From Streptomyces sp. NK08204 (GTDB taxonomy: Bacteria; Actinomycetota; Actinomycetes; Streptomycetales; Streptomycetaceae), in NCBI RefSeq assembly GCF_020400585.1, contig NZ_JAINVF010000012.1, positions 153,660 to 217,659 of the forward strand: a stretch of DNA of 64,000 nt, given 5' to 3'. Of this stretch, positions 53,195 through 61,866 are shown piece after piece. The notes beneath the pieces are model-generated. The model did no database searches. It worked only from the letters and a program-made list of their open reading frames with translations, and was not told where the DNA came from. Position 1 is the stretch's first letter; each line of letters opens with the position of its first letter. The translations under genes and the position numbers were made by a program.

Positions 53195-54412
53195 ATGTCC
53201 GACAACGCAGTCGGGATACGCCGTGTCCTCGCAGTGATTCCCGCGCGCGGCGGCTCCAAGGGAGTGCCCGCCAAGAACCTGGCGCCCGTCGGCGGCGTGC
53301 CGCTGGTCGCCCGCGCGGTCCGCGAGTGCCTGGCCACCCGGTTCGTCACGGACGTGGTCGTCTCCACCGACGACCAGGCCATCGCCGCCGCGGCCCGCGA
53401 GGCGGGCGCCGAGGTCGTGCTGCGCCCCGCCGTCATCGCCGGTGACACCGCGACCTCCGAGGCGGCGGTCCTGCACGCCATGGACACCCATGAGGCCCTG
53501 CACGGCGCCCCCGTCGACGTCGTCCTGCTGGTGCAGTGCACCAGCCCCTTCCTGGTCCGCGAGGACATCGACGGCGTGGCCGGCGCGGTCGCCGAGCAGG
53601 GTGCGGACACCGCCGTCACCGTCGCTCCCTTCCACGGCTTCGTCTGGCGACACTCGGACGAGGCGGACGAGGGCGGCCTCGGCGTCAACCACGACAAGTC
53701 CTTCCGCCCGCGCCGCCAGGACCGCCCCCAGGACTTCCTGGAGACCGGCGCCGCCTACGCGATGGACGCGTCCGGCTTCCGCAAGCACCAGCACCGCTTC
53801 TTCGGACGTACGGAACTCGTCCGCACCGACCCCGCCCGGGTGCTGGAGATCGACGACCCGCACGACCTGGCCCGGGCACGTGCCCTGGCCCCTCTCTTCG
53901 ACGCGGACCGCCCCGGTTCGCTGCCGACCCACGACGACATCGACGCCGTCGTCCTCGACTTCGACGGCACCCAGACCGACGACCGGGTGCTGATCGACTC
54001 CGAGGGACGGGAGTTCGTCTCCGTGCACCGCGGCGACGGACTCGGCATCGCGGCCCTCCGCCGGAGCGGCCTGAAGATGCTGATCCTGTCCACGGAACAG
54101 AACCCGGTGGTCGCCGCCCGCGCCCGGAAGCTCAAGCTCCCGGTGCTGCACGGCATCGACCGCAAGGACCTCGCCCTCAAGCAGTGGTGCGAGGAGCAGG
54201 GCATCGCGCCGGAGCGCGTGCTCTACGTCGGCAACGACGTCAACGACCTCCCGTGCTTCGCCCTCGTCGGCTGGCCCGTGGCGGTCGCGAGCGCCCATGA
54301 CGTCGTACGCGGCGCCGCACGCGCGGTCACCACCGTCCCCGGCGGTGACGGCGCGATCCGGGAGATCGCCAGCTGGATCCTCGGCCCCTCTCTCGATTCC
54401 CTCCCCAAGTAA
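53195..54412 (+). CDS. CMP-nonulosonate (acylneuraminate/Kdn) cytidylyltransferase fused to HAD phosphatase
   Basis: A 405-residue two-domain enzyme. The ATG at 53195 has AAGGAGAG six bases upstream; an overlapping GTG at 53156 is less likely. Residues about 8-240 are the CMP-transferase domain (IPARGGSKGVPAKNL, QCTSPFLVREDI). Residues about 255-405 are a C0-type HAD phosphatase (VVLDFDGTQTDD nucleophile motif, KDLALKQW, YVGNDVNDLPC). The natural reading is removal of the 9-phosphate from a nonulosonate followed by CMP activation. Similar fusions are known in sialic-acid and Kdn pathways. It precedes the NeuB-type gene by 14 bp. Confidence 0.92.
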   Translation: MSDNAVGIRRVLAVIPARGGSKGVPAKNLAPVGGVPLVARAVRECLATRFVTDVVVSTDDQAIAAAAREAGAEVVLRPAVIAGDTATSEAAVLHAMDTHEALHGAPVDVVLLVQCTSPFLVREDIDGVAGAVAEQGADTAVTVAPFHGFVWRHSDEADEGGLGVNHDKSFRPRRQDRPQDFLETGAAYAMDASGFRKHQHRFFGRTELVRTDPARVLEIDDPHDLARARALAPLFDADRPGSLPTHDDIDAVVLDFDGTQTDDRVLIDSEGREFVSVHRGDGLGIAALRRSGLKMLILSTEQNPVVAARARKLKLPVLHGIDRKDLALKQWCEEQGIAPERVLYVGNDVNDLPCFALVGWPVAVASAHDVVRGAARAVTTVPGGDGAIREIASWILGPSLDSLPK

Positions 54413-54426
54413 GGACATCTCCTGCC

Positions 54427-55365
54427 ATGAGCACCAACTCCCGTCTGCGCACGTTCGGTTCGCGCGAGGTCGGCCCCGGCCGTCCCGTCTACATCTGTGG
54501 CGAGATCGGCATCAACCACAACGGTGAGCTGGAGAACGCCTTCAAGCTGATCGACGTGGCCGCCGAGGCCGGCTGCGACGCCGTCAAGTTCCAGAAGCGC
54601 ACCCCGGAGATCTGCACCCCGCGCGACCAGTGGGACATCGAGCGCGACACGCCCTGGGGCCGGATGACCTACATCGACTACCGCCACCGGGTGGAGTTCG
54701 GCGAGGACGAGTACCGCCAGATCGACGCGTACTGCAAGGAGAAGGGGATCGACTGGTTCGCCTCCCCGTGGGACACCGAGGCCGTCGCCTTCCTGGAGAA
54801 GTTCGACGTCCCCGCCCACAAGGTGGCGAGCGCCTCCCTGACGGACGACGAACTGCTCCGCGCCCTGCGTGCGACAGGCCGCTCGGTCATCCTCTCCACC
54901 GGCATGTCGACCCCGAAGCAGATCCGCCACGCGGTCGAGGTCCTGGGCAGCGACAACATCGTCATGTGCCACGCCACCTCGACCTACCCGGCCAAGGCCG
55001 AGGAGCTGAACCTCCGTGTGATCAACACGCTGGAGAAGGAGTACCCGAACGTCCCGATCGGCTACTCCGGCCACGAGACCGGCCTGCAGACCACGCTGGC
55101 CGCGGTCGCCCTGGGCGCCGTGTTCGTCGAGCGCCACATCACCCTGGACCGCGCGATGTGGGGCTCCGACCAGGCCGCCTCCGTCGAGCCGCAGGGTCTC
55201 ACGCGCCTGGTGCGCGACATCCGCACCATCGAGGCCTCCCTCGGTGACGGCGTCAAGAAGGTCTACGACTCGGAGCTGGGCCCGATGAAGAAGCTGCGCC
55301 GCGTCGCCGGTGTCGTCGCCGAGGCGGAGATCGCGGCGGCGGCGGGCGAGCCGGTCGCGGTCTGA
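54427..55365 (+). CDS. Nonulosonate synthase (NeuB/SpsE type), without SAF domain
   Basis: A 312-residue TIM-barrel enzyme that condenses phosphoenolpyruvate with a mannose-type sugar to make a nine-carbon acid. Motifs: GEIGINHNGELENAF, DAVKFQKRTPE, DWFASPWDTEAV, KVASASLTDDELLRA, ILSTGMSTPKQI, HATSTYPAK and GYSGHETG, then FVERHITLDRAMWGSDQAAS. The chain ends right after the barrel, while NeuB proteins of about 345 residues carry a C-terminal antifreeze-like (SAF) domain. In S. coelicolor I recall this locus making Kdn for a wall teichulosonic acid. Confidence 0.93.
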   Translation: MSTNSRLRTFGSREVGPGRPVYICGEIGINHNGELENAFKLIDVAAEAGCDAVKFQKRTPEICTPRDQWDIERDTPWGRMTYIDYRHRVEFGEDEYRQIDAYCKEKGIDWFASPWDTEAVAFLEKFDVPAHKVASASLTDDELLRALRATGRSVILSTGMSTPKQIRHAVEVLGSDNIVMCHATSTYPAKAEELNLRVINTLEKEYPNVPIGYSGHETGLQTTLAAVALGAVFVERHITLDRAMWGSDQAASVEPQGLTRLVRDIRTIEASLGDGVKKVYDSELGPMKKLRRVAGVVAEAEIAAAAGEPVAV

Positions 55366-55420
55366 CCCCGTCGGCTCCTTGAGGCCCTCACTTCCCTTAC
55401 GACGGGACGGTCGTACGCCG

Positions 55421-56716
55421 ATGAGCCCCCGCGCCGGTCGCGCCGGCCAGTCTCCCCGCACGCTCGCCTTCGTGGAGAGCCCGGTCCAGCTGCTGAACGT
55501 ACTGGAGTGGGCACACCTGCACGGCCTGCGCGGCGCGGAGCCGGACATCCTGCCGTCCGTGCCTGCGCAGGTGCGGCGGGCGGGGGCCGGTGACTCGCCG
55601 CCGTCGGCCGACGAGTCGCCGCAATCGGTCGACGAGTCGCCGCAATCGGTCGACGACTCGCCGCCGTCGGCCGGTGAGTCACCGCTGGCCGGTGAGTCGT
55701 CGTCGGCCGGTGAGGCGTCGCTCCCGGTCGGCGACTCGTCGCTGCCGGCCGGCGCCGAGCTCACGGTCGTCGTCCTGTCCCCGAGGGACCCCATGACCCG
55801 GGGCCAGCTGCGCCGCATGGCGGACCTGGCCCGGGACGAGGGGTACCGGGTGCGCTGGGAGGAGGCGCGGGGCGGCACGACGGCGCCCTTCTCGACGATC
55901 GGCGGCCTGGCGGGCCCGCTCCGCCGGGCCGACCGGATCGTCATGGGGGACCCCTTCTCCCGTTACGTACAGCTCTTGCTGACCATCACCCGGGCGAAGG
56001 ACCTGGTCGTGGTGGACGACGGCACGGCGACGATGGAGTTCGTGGCCCAGCTGGCCCGGGGCGAGCGCCTGGTCCGCTGGCACCGCAAGGGCGGCCGTCC
56101 TGGGCCCAGGGACCTGCTGTTCGCCCCGGTCTCCTCCTCGGCCCGCCGCCGTCTGACGCCCAGTGTCGGCCGCCGGGTCGAGGTCTTCTCCTCCATGCCG
56201 GTCGAGGAGACCCCGGAAGGCGTCACCGTCACCGCCAACGACTTCTCCTGGACCCGCGCCCGCTTCGGCCCGCCACGCATCACCAGGGGCGCGGACATGG
56301 TCGGCACGTCCCTGGTGGAGACCGGGGTCGTGGACGGCGACCGCTATCTGGAGGCGGTCCGTGCCCTGTCCAGGGCCCACGGCGTGAAGCGCTACTTCGC
56401 CCACCGCAGGGAGAGCGTGGAGAAACTCCACCGCCTGGCCGCGGAGACGGGCCTGGAGATAGTCCGCCCCGACCTCCCCCTGGAACTGATAGCCCGCCGG
56501 GGCCCCATCGGCCGCACGATCCTCAGCTTCCCGTCGACGGTCGTCCACACCCTGCCCCTGGCTCTGGCCGGTACGGGTGTCCGCGTCGCGGTATGCGACA
56601 TCGACCCGTCGTGGCTGACCGAGAACGCCTCGCCGAGGGCCCAGGGCTTCCTGTCCGGGGTGACCGGGACCGCACGGGACGTGCATCGGCTGGCGGCGGT
56701 GACCGGCTTGGCCTAG
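55421..56716 (+). CDS. Putative sialyltransferase-like glycosyltransferase with Ser/Pro repeat insert
   Basis: A 431-residue protein, last gene of the nonulosonate operon. ATG 55421 begins MSPRAGRAGQSPRTLAFVES, where an alpha/beta domain starts. It has a VVVDDGTATMEF block (Asp-Asp-Gly motif), RYFAHRRES with a His, and a late SFPSTVVHTLPLAL block (Ser-Thr motif), the same three-motif logic as in GT-B sialyltransferases. A low-complexity insert at residues 57-110 splits the first strand-helix unit from ELTVVVLSPRDP. Exact family not recognised; function is inferred from motifs and operon. Confidence 0.75.
   Translation: MSPRAGRAGQSPRTLAFVESPVQLLNVLEWAHLHGLRGAEPDILPSVPAQVRRAGAGDSPPSADESPQSVDESPQSVDDSPPSAGESPLAGESSSAGEASLPVGDSSLPAGAELTVVVLSPRDPMTRGQLRRMADLARDEGYRVRWEEARGGTTAPFSTIGGLAGPLRRADRIVMGDPFSRYVQLLLTITRAKDLVVVDDGTATMEFVAQLARGERLVRWHRKGGRPGPRDLLFAPVSSSARRRLTPSVGRRVEVFSSMPVEETPEGVTVTANDFSWTRARFGPPRITRGADMVGTSLVETGVVDGDRYLEAVRALSRAHGVKRYFAHRRESVEKLHRLAAETGLEIVRPDLPLELIARRGPIGRTILSFPSTVVHTLPLALAGTGVRVAVCDIDPSWLTENASPRAQGFLSGVTGTARDVHRLAAVTGLA
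55589..55750 (+). repeat. In-frame tandem repeat (Ser/Pro/acidic heptads) in the transferase-like gene
   Basis: Eight units of 21 or 18 bp encode variants of DESPQSV (GDSPPSA, DESPQSV twice, DDSPPSA, GESPLA, GESSSA, GEASLPV, GDSSLPA). Units 2 and 3 are identical at base level, indicating recent slippage. Confidence 0.85.
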
Positions 56717-56839
56717 GACGGCTTTCCGTCATTTTCCCAGACATGAGTACGAATACTCAGTCGACTGCCCTTGGCGCGCCGTTACGGTGCCGACGACCGC
56801 AGAAAAGGCGGCAGCGGGGAAACGGGGAGTGGTACACGC

Positions 56840-57304
56840 ATGTCCTGGGACGAGTGGGAGCAGTTAAAGGCGGACGCGGCGGCGCGTGGGTCCACTCACA
56901 TGCAGCTGAATCAGGCGGTGGCCGACGGGAGCGGCGGTGGCCCTGCGCCCGGCGCCGGTGCGGGCCGGCTGCAGTCGGACAAGAAGGCATGGGCCCAAGC
57001 AGGCGGGGACACCAACGGGCTGACAGACGATGTCACGAAGGCGCTGACGAAGCTGGACTCCGGGCAGGATGGCCTGGGGGACACGGCCGGATGCCAGTCC
57101 GCGGCGACACAGAAGGAGTTGTACGACTCCTGGAAGAAATACGTCGGCGACGTGAGCGCCCGCTGTGCTGAGTTGGGCGGACTGCTGGCGCGGTCCGGAA
57201 CTGACTTGTCGATGACCGACGCGGACGTCAAAGCCGAACTGGACAAGCTCAAGCTCAAATACCAGGACACCGAGCCCGTCGGTGGCCAGGCGAGCGGGCG
57301 GTGA
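56840..57304 (+). CDS. Small helical protein, ESX/WXG-like partner (tentative)
   Basis: A 154-residue soluble protein. ATG 56840 has GGGGAG upstream. After a short N-terminal helix (WDEWEQLKADAAARG) and a Gly/Pro-rich loop, it forms helices resembling WXG100-type proteins (DVTKALTKLDSGQDGL, YDSWKKYVGDVSARCAELGGLL). There is no signal peptide. It is 9 bp before the DUF1023 hydrolase gene. Such pairs are common in actinomycetes and may use type VII secretion, but the core secretion genes are not here, so this is inference. Confidence 0.65.
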   Translation: MSWDEWEQLKADAAARGSTHMQLNQAVADGSGGGPAPGAGAGRLQSDKKAWAQAGGDTNGLTDDVTKALTKLDSGQDGLGDTAGCQSAATQKELYDSWKKYVGDVSARCAELGGLLARSGTDLSMTDADVKAELDKLKLKYQDTEPVGGQASGR

Positions 57305-57313
57305 TCGACGGTC

Positions 57314-59152
57314 ATGGATCTCGCCACGCTGCAGGCTCTCGAGCCGAACGAATACCAACAGGCCGCAGATGGATACCGAGCCACGAGTGAGATGGCCGGT
57401 ACGGCCAAGGAAACGATCGACAACAAGATCAGCGCGGGGATCCGCAACCAGCTCAGGGGAGAGACGGCGGACGCCGCGCTGCGAGAGCTGAAGAAACTGT
57501 CGAAGAACTTTCACTACGTCCAGGCCGAGTGCGCGCTGGTCAGCACCGCGCTGGACGGCTTCGCCTTCGACTTGGCCGTGGCGAAGCAGAAGCTGGAGGC
57601 AGCCCTGGAGGACGCCCGGGCGACCAACTGCACAGTCGGCCCGGACGGTTCGGTCAACTACCCGGCGGGCGGCAAGGAGGCCGACGGCAAGACGCCGGAG
57701 GGCGGCACGGTCCCGCCTGGAGTGACCCCGGCGGACCCGATGGTGGTGGCGGTCGACCGGCAGGCGGCCAACATCAACCCCAATCCGAACTTCGGCAAGG
57801 CGATAGAACTGGCCTACCGCGTAGGTGACGCCCTGAAGGAGGCGACCGACGCGGACGCGAAGTGGGCGCCGAAGCTGCGCGCCCTGAAGGCCGACGACGA
57901 CCTGGTGGTCTCCAACCGGGACTGGACCGACGTCACGTCGGACACGGACGGTGTCCGCGATGCGGGCAAGAACTACCTTGACTCCCTGCCCCACCCGCCC
58001 CAGGGCGACAGCCCGAAGGACAACAAGGTCTGGTGGGATCAGCTCACTCCACAGCAGCAGGCGGACTACCTGTCCGTACACCCCGACTCGATCGGCGCGA
58101 TGGACGGGCTGCCAGCTACCGTGCGGGACCAGGCCAACCGAACTGTGCTCGACGAGACTCACGCACAGGCGCAACTGGACTACGAGGACTGGTTGAAGAA
58201 GCACCCTGAACCCAAGCGGTATGAAAACTACTTCAACCCGATGACAGGTACGGAAGTGAAGGGGGCGTTGGTCGAGACCCAGGAATGGAAGGACTGGGAC
58301 AAGGCGCGGAAGAAGGCCCGTGGTGGGCTCGACGGCATGGAGGCGATCCAGAAACACTTCGACACCTCCACAGGCGAGGACGCTCGGCCCTACTTACTCG
58401 GCTTCGATACCAAGAACCGGGGTCACGCTATCGTGTCGATAGGAAATCCTGACACTGCGGACAACGTGGTCACCTATGTGCCGGGAACCGGTGCTAATCT
58501 GAACAATATTGATGGTGACATCAATCGTGCCCAGGCGCTTCAGGCAAAAGCGCAGTATTTGGACCCCAGCCATTCGACGGCATCGCTCCTCTGGCTCGGC
58601 TACGACGCGCCGCAGAGCCTCGTTGGTGATGCGGCATATAACACCAGTTTCGCCGACCACGCACGCGAGCCGCTGAGTAACTTCCTGACGGGCATCGACA
58701 CGGCCCACGATGGGCCCGTAAATTCCACGTTGTTGGGTCACAGTTACGGAAGCCTCGTCGCTGGAGAGACGATGCGCGACCACCCAGACCTACCCGTGGA
58801 CAACGCGATCCTGGTGGGCAGCCCCGGTGCGGGAGTGAATCACGCCAAGGACCTGCATATCGGCGCCGACCATGTCTGGGCGGCTACCGCCAAAAACGAC
58901 CTCGTGAACCTCGTGCCGCCGCCGGCCGGAACGCTTGCACCACTGAACCCGATGGCGTACTGGCGCCTCTTTAACGATCACTCAATTATGTATGGAAATG
59001 ATCCAACGTCCGATGATTTCGGTGGACAGACGTTCCATGTAGCTGACGGCAAGCCGCCTACATGGAGTGGGAAGGTGCCTGCTCACTCGCAGTACTGGGA
59101 TGGCGACTCCCTGGAGAATATGGCGAAGATCGTAACCGGAGGAAGGCCGTGA
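57314..59152 (+). CDS. DUF1023 (PF06259-type) alpha/beta hydrolase with helical N-terminal domain
   Basis: A 612-residue protein. The N-terminal 100 residues are helical (LEPNEYQQAADGYRATSEM...), similar to ESX-associated proteins. The C-terminal DUF1023 domain has the alpha/beta-hydrolase elbow GHSYGSLVAGE, with VGSPGAGVNHAKDL after it, and a late His in FNDHSIM as triad candidate. A middle region (HPDSIGAMDGLPATVRDQANR) is typical of the family. No signal peptide is present. Substrate is unknown. Its stop overlaps the start of the lipoprotein gene (GTGA). Confidence 0.85.
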   Translation: MDLATLQALEPNEYQQAADGYRATSEMAGTAKETIDNKISAGIRNQLRGETADAALRELKKLSKNFHYVQAECALVSTALDGFAFDLAVAKQKLEAALEDARATNCTVGPDGSVNYPAGGKEADGKTPEGGTVPPGVTPADPMVVAVDRQAANINPNPNFGKAIELAYRVGDALKEATDADAKWAPKLRALKADDDLVVSNRDWTDVTSDTDGVRDAGKNYLDSLPHPPQGDSPKDNKVWWDQLTPQQQADYLSVHPDSIGAMDGLPATVRDQANRTVLDETHAQAQLDYEDWLKKHPEPKRYENYFNPMTGTEVKGALVETQEWKDWDKARKKARGGLDGMEAIQKHFDTSTGEDARPYLLGFDTKNRGHAIVSIGNPDTADNVVTYVPGTGANLNNIDGDINRAQALQAKAQYLDPSHSTASLLWLGYDAPQSLVGDAAYNTSFADHAREPLSNFLTGIDTAHDGPVNSTLLGHSYGSLVAGETMRDHPDLPVDNAILVGSPGAGVNHAKDLHIGADHVWAATAKNDLVNLVPPPAGTLAPLNPMAYWRLFNDHSIMYGNDPTSDDFGGQTFHVADGKPPTWSGKVPAHSQYWDGDSLENMAKIVTGGRP

Positions 59153-60096
59153 AAACACGCAGAGCGGTATCGGCTGTCGCACTACTGATCACGGTGGTCG
59201 CGGTAGCTGCATGCGGATCGGATCAGGGCACGGGCAGGGCGGGGAAGGACGCATCGAAACAGGTTGCCATGGATGAGCAGCAAGCAATGAAGCGCGCGGA
59301 GGAGATCATTCATCAGGCAGTGGACGGCATGTCGCCGAGGCCGACCCTCAAACGGATCGGGCCCGTGCCGATTGGAACCTGTCTTGCCGATGACCACAGC
59401 TCTGGCGAGCGTCAACAGGTCAGCCTCTCTTACCAGCTGACCGGAGTGCCGGGCAGCCAGGCCAAGAACCTTGTCCGGCAGGCGCGGGACGCCTGGGTGA
59501 AACTGGGCTACAAGTTCCAGTCGTCGGATGGCGACTGGTCCGACCCTTTCCCCACGGTGAACATGCGTACAGAGCCCGACGACTTCTGGATGTACGCCAT
59601 CACTGGTGTCCTGGACAGGTCAAAAGGGGAAGGTCTGGCAACCATAGGGGTGACCTCACCTTGTTTTGCGTCCAATGCTGCCTCCACGGCTGACCCCGCC
59701 TCCTTCCAGCAGGCCCCCACCGACGAACTGGCAGAGCGCCGCGCCCTCGACCACTCCAGCCGCATCTACGACGCGCTCCGGGTGCCACACGCGCCGACAC
59801 GGGAGGGAGAGCGCTTGGCCACTTACCAGGAGGGCGACGACACCTACGCCCACCACACCTGGTCGACCCGGCCGCTGGGGGAGGAGGCTACGGCCAAGGT
59901 ATTGGAGCGGGGGCGCGCCTACTTCCAGAGCAGCGGCTGGATGGTACGGCACGTCCCGACGGCAACGCGTGCCCCTGCACTCCTGGCCCGCAACACCGCT
60001 GACGGGACAGTGGCCCAGTTGGCCCCGTCCGTCGACGGCGCGTTGCGGGTGGCAGTGACGACTCCCGTGGAACGCCCGAGGACCGCGACTGCGTGA
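59149..60096 (+). CDS. Lipoprotein of a locally duplicated family (full-length copy)
   Basis: A 315-residue lipoprotein starting at GTG 59149 behind GGAGGAAGG, overlapping the hydrolase stop. The signal ends in the lipobox VAACG. The body contains HQAVDGMSPRPTLKR, CLADDHSSG, YQLTGVPGS and DGDWSDPFP, all repeated in the copy at 61057. The C-terminal part, from APTDELAERR on, is absent from that copy. Two Cys (CLADD, SPCF) may form a disulfide. Function is unknown; tight coupling suggests it works with the hydrolase at the cell surface. Confidence 0.8.
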   Translation: MKTRRAVSAVALLITVVAVAACGSDQGTGRAGKDASKQVAMDEQQAMKRAEEIIHQAVDGMSPRPTLKRIGPVPIGTCLADDHSSGERQQVSLSYQLTGVPGSQAKNLVRQARDAWVKLGYKFQSSDGDWSDPFPTVNMRTEPDDFWMYAITGVLDRSKGEGLATIGVTSPCFASNAASTADPASFQQAPTDELAERRALDHSSRIYDALRVPHAPTREGERLATYQEGDDTYAHHTWSTRPLGEEATAKVLERGRAYFQSSGWMVRHVPTATRAPALLARNTADGTVAQLAPSVDGALRVAVTTPVERPRTATA

Positions 60097-60125
60097 CAGC
60101 GCGACCGCCAATATCTGGAATCGGC

Positions 60126-60266
60126 TTACCGTGCCTGACGACTTCGGGATGACCGCACTCGCCGGTGGCGTCGACACAAGGCCAAGGGCGAGGGGTCGCG
60201 GTCACCAGTGTTCATCACCCTGTTTCGCCACGAGGCCCGCCGGCACGGCGGACCCTCCCTTCTGGC
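60126..60266 (+). pseudogene. Decayed fragment of the lipoprotein family
   Basis: This stretch matches 61479-61618 of the shortened copy, base for base over long runs: ACCGTGCCTGACGACTTC, GATGACCGCACTC, GCCAAGGGCGAGG, CCCTGTTTCGCC and GGCACGGCGGACC. Insertions and deletions break the frame. It shows a third copy once lay between the two survivors. The rest of the 60097-60422 gap has no gene I can support. Confidence 0.75.
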
Positions 60267-60422
60267 GGCTTTTGGCGCGGGCGAGCCAATCCTACCGATC
60301 CTGAAATCGGAGCCAGCATCATGGAATCGGTCGCCGGAGCTCTAGAGCCTTCTGGGATGAGGGTTCGAAGAGCCTACGCGATCAAGGTCTCGTAATCGCG
60401 GGACGGTATGGCAAGGTGACTC

Positions 60423-60959
60423 GTGAATAAACGTATGACTCGGACTGTTGCTGCGTCTATGGCATTGGTGTCTGTCTTCTTGGGAGGGTGCTCTCAGGTG
60501 AGCGACGAGAAAAAGGCCGAACTCCGCGACGAGCAAAGAGTCAAGGAAAGTATTGAGCATGCATCGAGTGAGATTCTCGGCGTTATGGCGGTGAAGGGCA
60601 AGGTGATCGAGTCGGGCGCCTTTTCCGTCCCCTGCTCGTCCTACGATTCGGATGAGAAAGTACACCGCATGCATCATCCGTGGAGCATTTATGACGTATC
60701 GGGCGAAGCCCTCAAGGGAGTGATGGATCGCCTGCGAAAGGAGCTTCCAGTGAAGGGTTGGAAGATCGTCAAGGATGGCCCCGACAAGAGTCCGGCTAAA
60801 GTTCCCCAGATTGTGGCGAACTCGCCTGACGGCCACATGTCCGCCGACCTCAGACTGTGGATCGAGCCCTCCGAGAGCGAGCGTTCGTCCATGATTGAAG
60901 TCACCGTGGTGTCTGACTGTTTCCGGAGCAAGCCCGGAACTGCGGTCGGCAACGGCTGA
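60423..60959 (+). CDS. Small lipoprotein, unrelated to its neighbours
   Basis: A 178-residue lipoprotein. GTG 60423 starts a signal peptide ending in the lipobox FLGGC. The mature chain is charged (SDEKKAELRDEQRVKESIEHA) and ends in a strand-rich part (DLRLWIEPSESERSSMIEVTVVSDC). Two Cys near residues 71 and 168 may pair. Its lower GC codon use contrasts with the operon around it, so it may be a recent arrival. Possible roles include an immunity or surface partner to the DUF1023 module, unproven. Confidence 0.75.
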   Translation: MNKRMTRTVAASMALVSVFLGGCSQVSDEKKAELRDEQRVKESIEHASSEILGVMAVKGKVIESGAFSVPCSSYDSDEKVHRMHHPWSIYDVSGEALKGVMDRLRKELPVKGWKIVKDGPDKSPAKVPQIVANSPDGHMSADLRLWIEPSESERSSMIEVTVVSDCFRSKPGTAVGNG

Positions 60960-61056
60960 CGCGGTGAGCTGCCGACGGCGTCATACCCGCCCACTCGAAG
61001 ACCAGGGAGAGGAACTCCCTAAAAACAATGCGAAGACCATGACCGGAGGCAACCCA

Positions 61057-61620
61057 GTGTGGCTGCCACGGACGATGTCGGTTGTTGCCGCGTTGGCCAT
61101 GGCGATCGGGCTGGCGGCGTGCGGAACGGGGCAGACGGGCAACAAGGGCGACGGCACACCAACGGAGCAGGCCAGGATGGATGCGCAGCACGCAACCGAT
61201 CGCGCAGAAGCAATCGTCCACGAGGCCGTGGATGGCATGTCCCCGAAGCCGACCCTCAAGCGCACTCCGCTCGAGTCGCTCGGCCCATGCCTCGCCGACG
61301 ACAACAGCTCAGGCAAGCGCATGCAGGCCCATGTCACGTACCAACTGACGGGGGTGCCAGGCAGTGCGGCGAAGAAGCTCGTGCGTCAGGCCAGGGATGC
61401 TTGGGTGAAGCGCGGCTACACATTCCAGAATTCGGATGGCGACTGGTCCGACCCCTTCCCATCCGTGAGCATGCGTACCGTCCCTGACGACTTCTGGATG
61501 ACCGCACTCACCGGTGTCGTGGACAGGGCCAAGGGGGAGGGCTTGGCAGCGATCAGCGTGACCTCCCCCTGTTTCGCCGCGGACAGCTCCAGCACGGCCG
61601 ACCCCGCCTCCTTTCAATGA
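61057..61620 (+). CDS. Lipoprotein of the duplicated family, C-terminally shortened
   Basis: A 187-residue lipoprotein. GTG 61057 follows GGAGG at 7 bases; ATG 61039 is in frame but less well placed. Lipobox is LAACG. It parallels the 315-residue copy at 59149 block by block (HEAVDGMSPKPTLKR, CLADDNSSG, YQLTGVPGS, DGDWSDPFP, DPASFQ) and then stops at TGA. Just beyond, in the next frame, SPTDEQAERR continues the match before another stop at 61670, so a one-base shift ended it early. It may still be a working short protein. Confidence 0.75.
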   Translation: MWLPRTMSVVAALAMAIGLAACGTGQTGNKGDGTPTEQARMDAQHATDRAEAIVHEAVDGMSPKPTLKRTPLESLGPCLADDNSSGKRMQAHVTYQLTGVPGSAAKKLVRQARDAWVKRGYTFQNSDGDWSDPFPSVSMRTVPDDFWMTALTGVVDRAKGEGLAAISVTSPCFAADSSSTADPASFQ

Positions 61621-61866
61621 GCCCCACCGACGAGCAGGCCGAGCGCCGCTCTCGAGCCCTTTGGGAGTGAGCGTCAGGGAAGACCGTCAGCTGGGCGAAC
61701 AGTGCCACCGCCGGCATCCGCCCCGCCTCTCGGCGTCGACGTGCCTCCGGCGTCAACCCGCCCCCGTCCGCCTCACACATCGTGGATTACAGCCGACAGT
61801 CCATCAGTAGCGGCAAGTTCCCCGGACATCTCACTGACGAGCCGAAGTCAGGTCGCTACGACCTGG

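Noticed and set aside
55589..55750. CRISPR-like array.
   Set aside because: The repeats are in frame within a gene, have no spacers, and encode Ser/Pro heptads.
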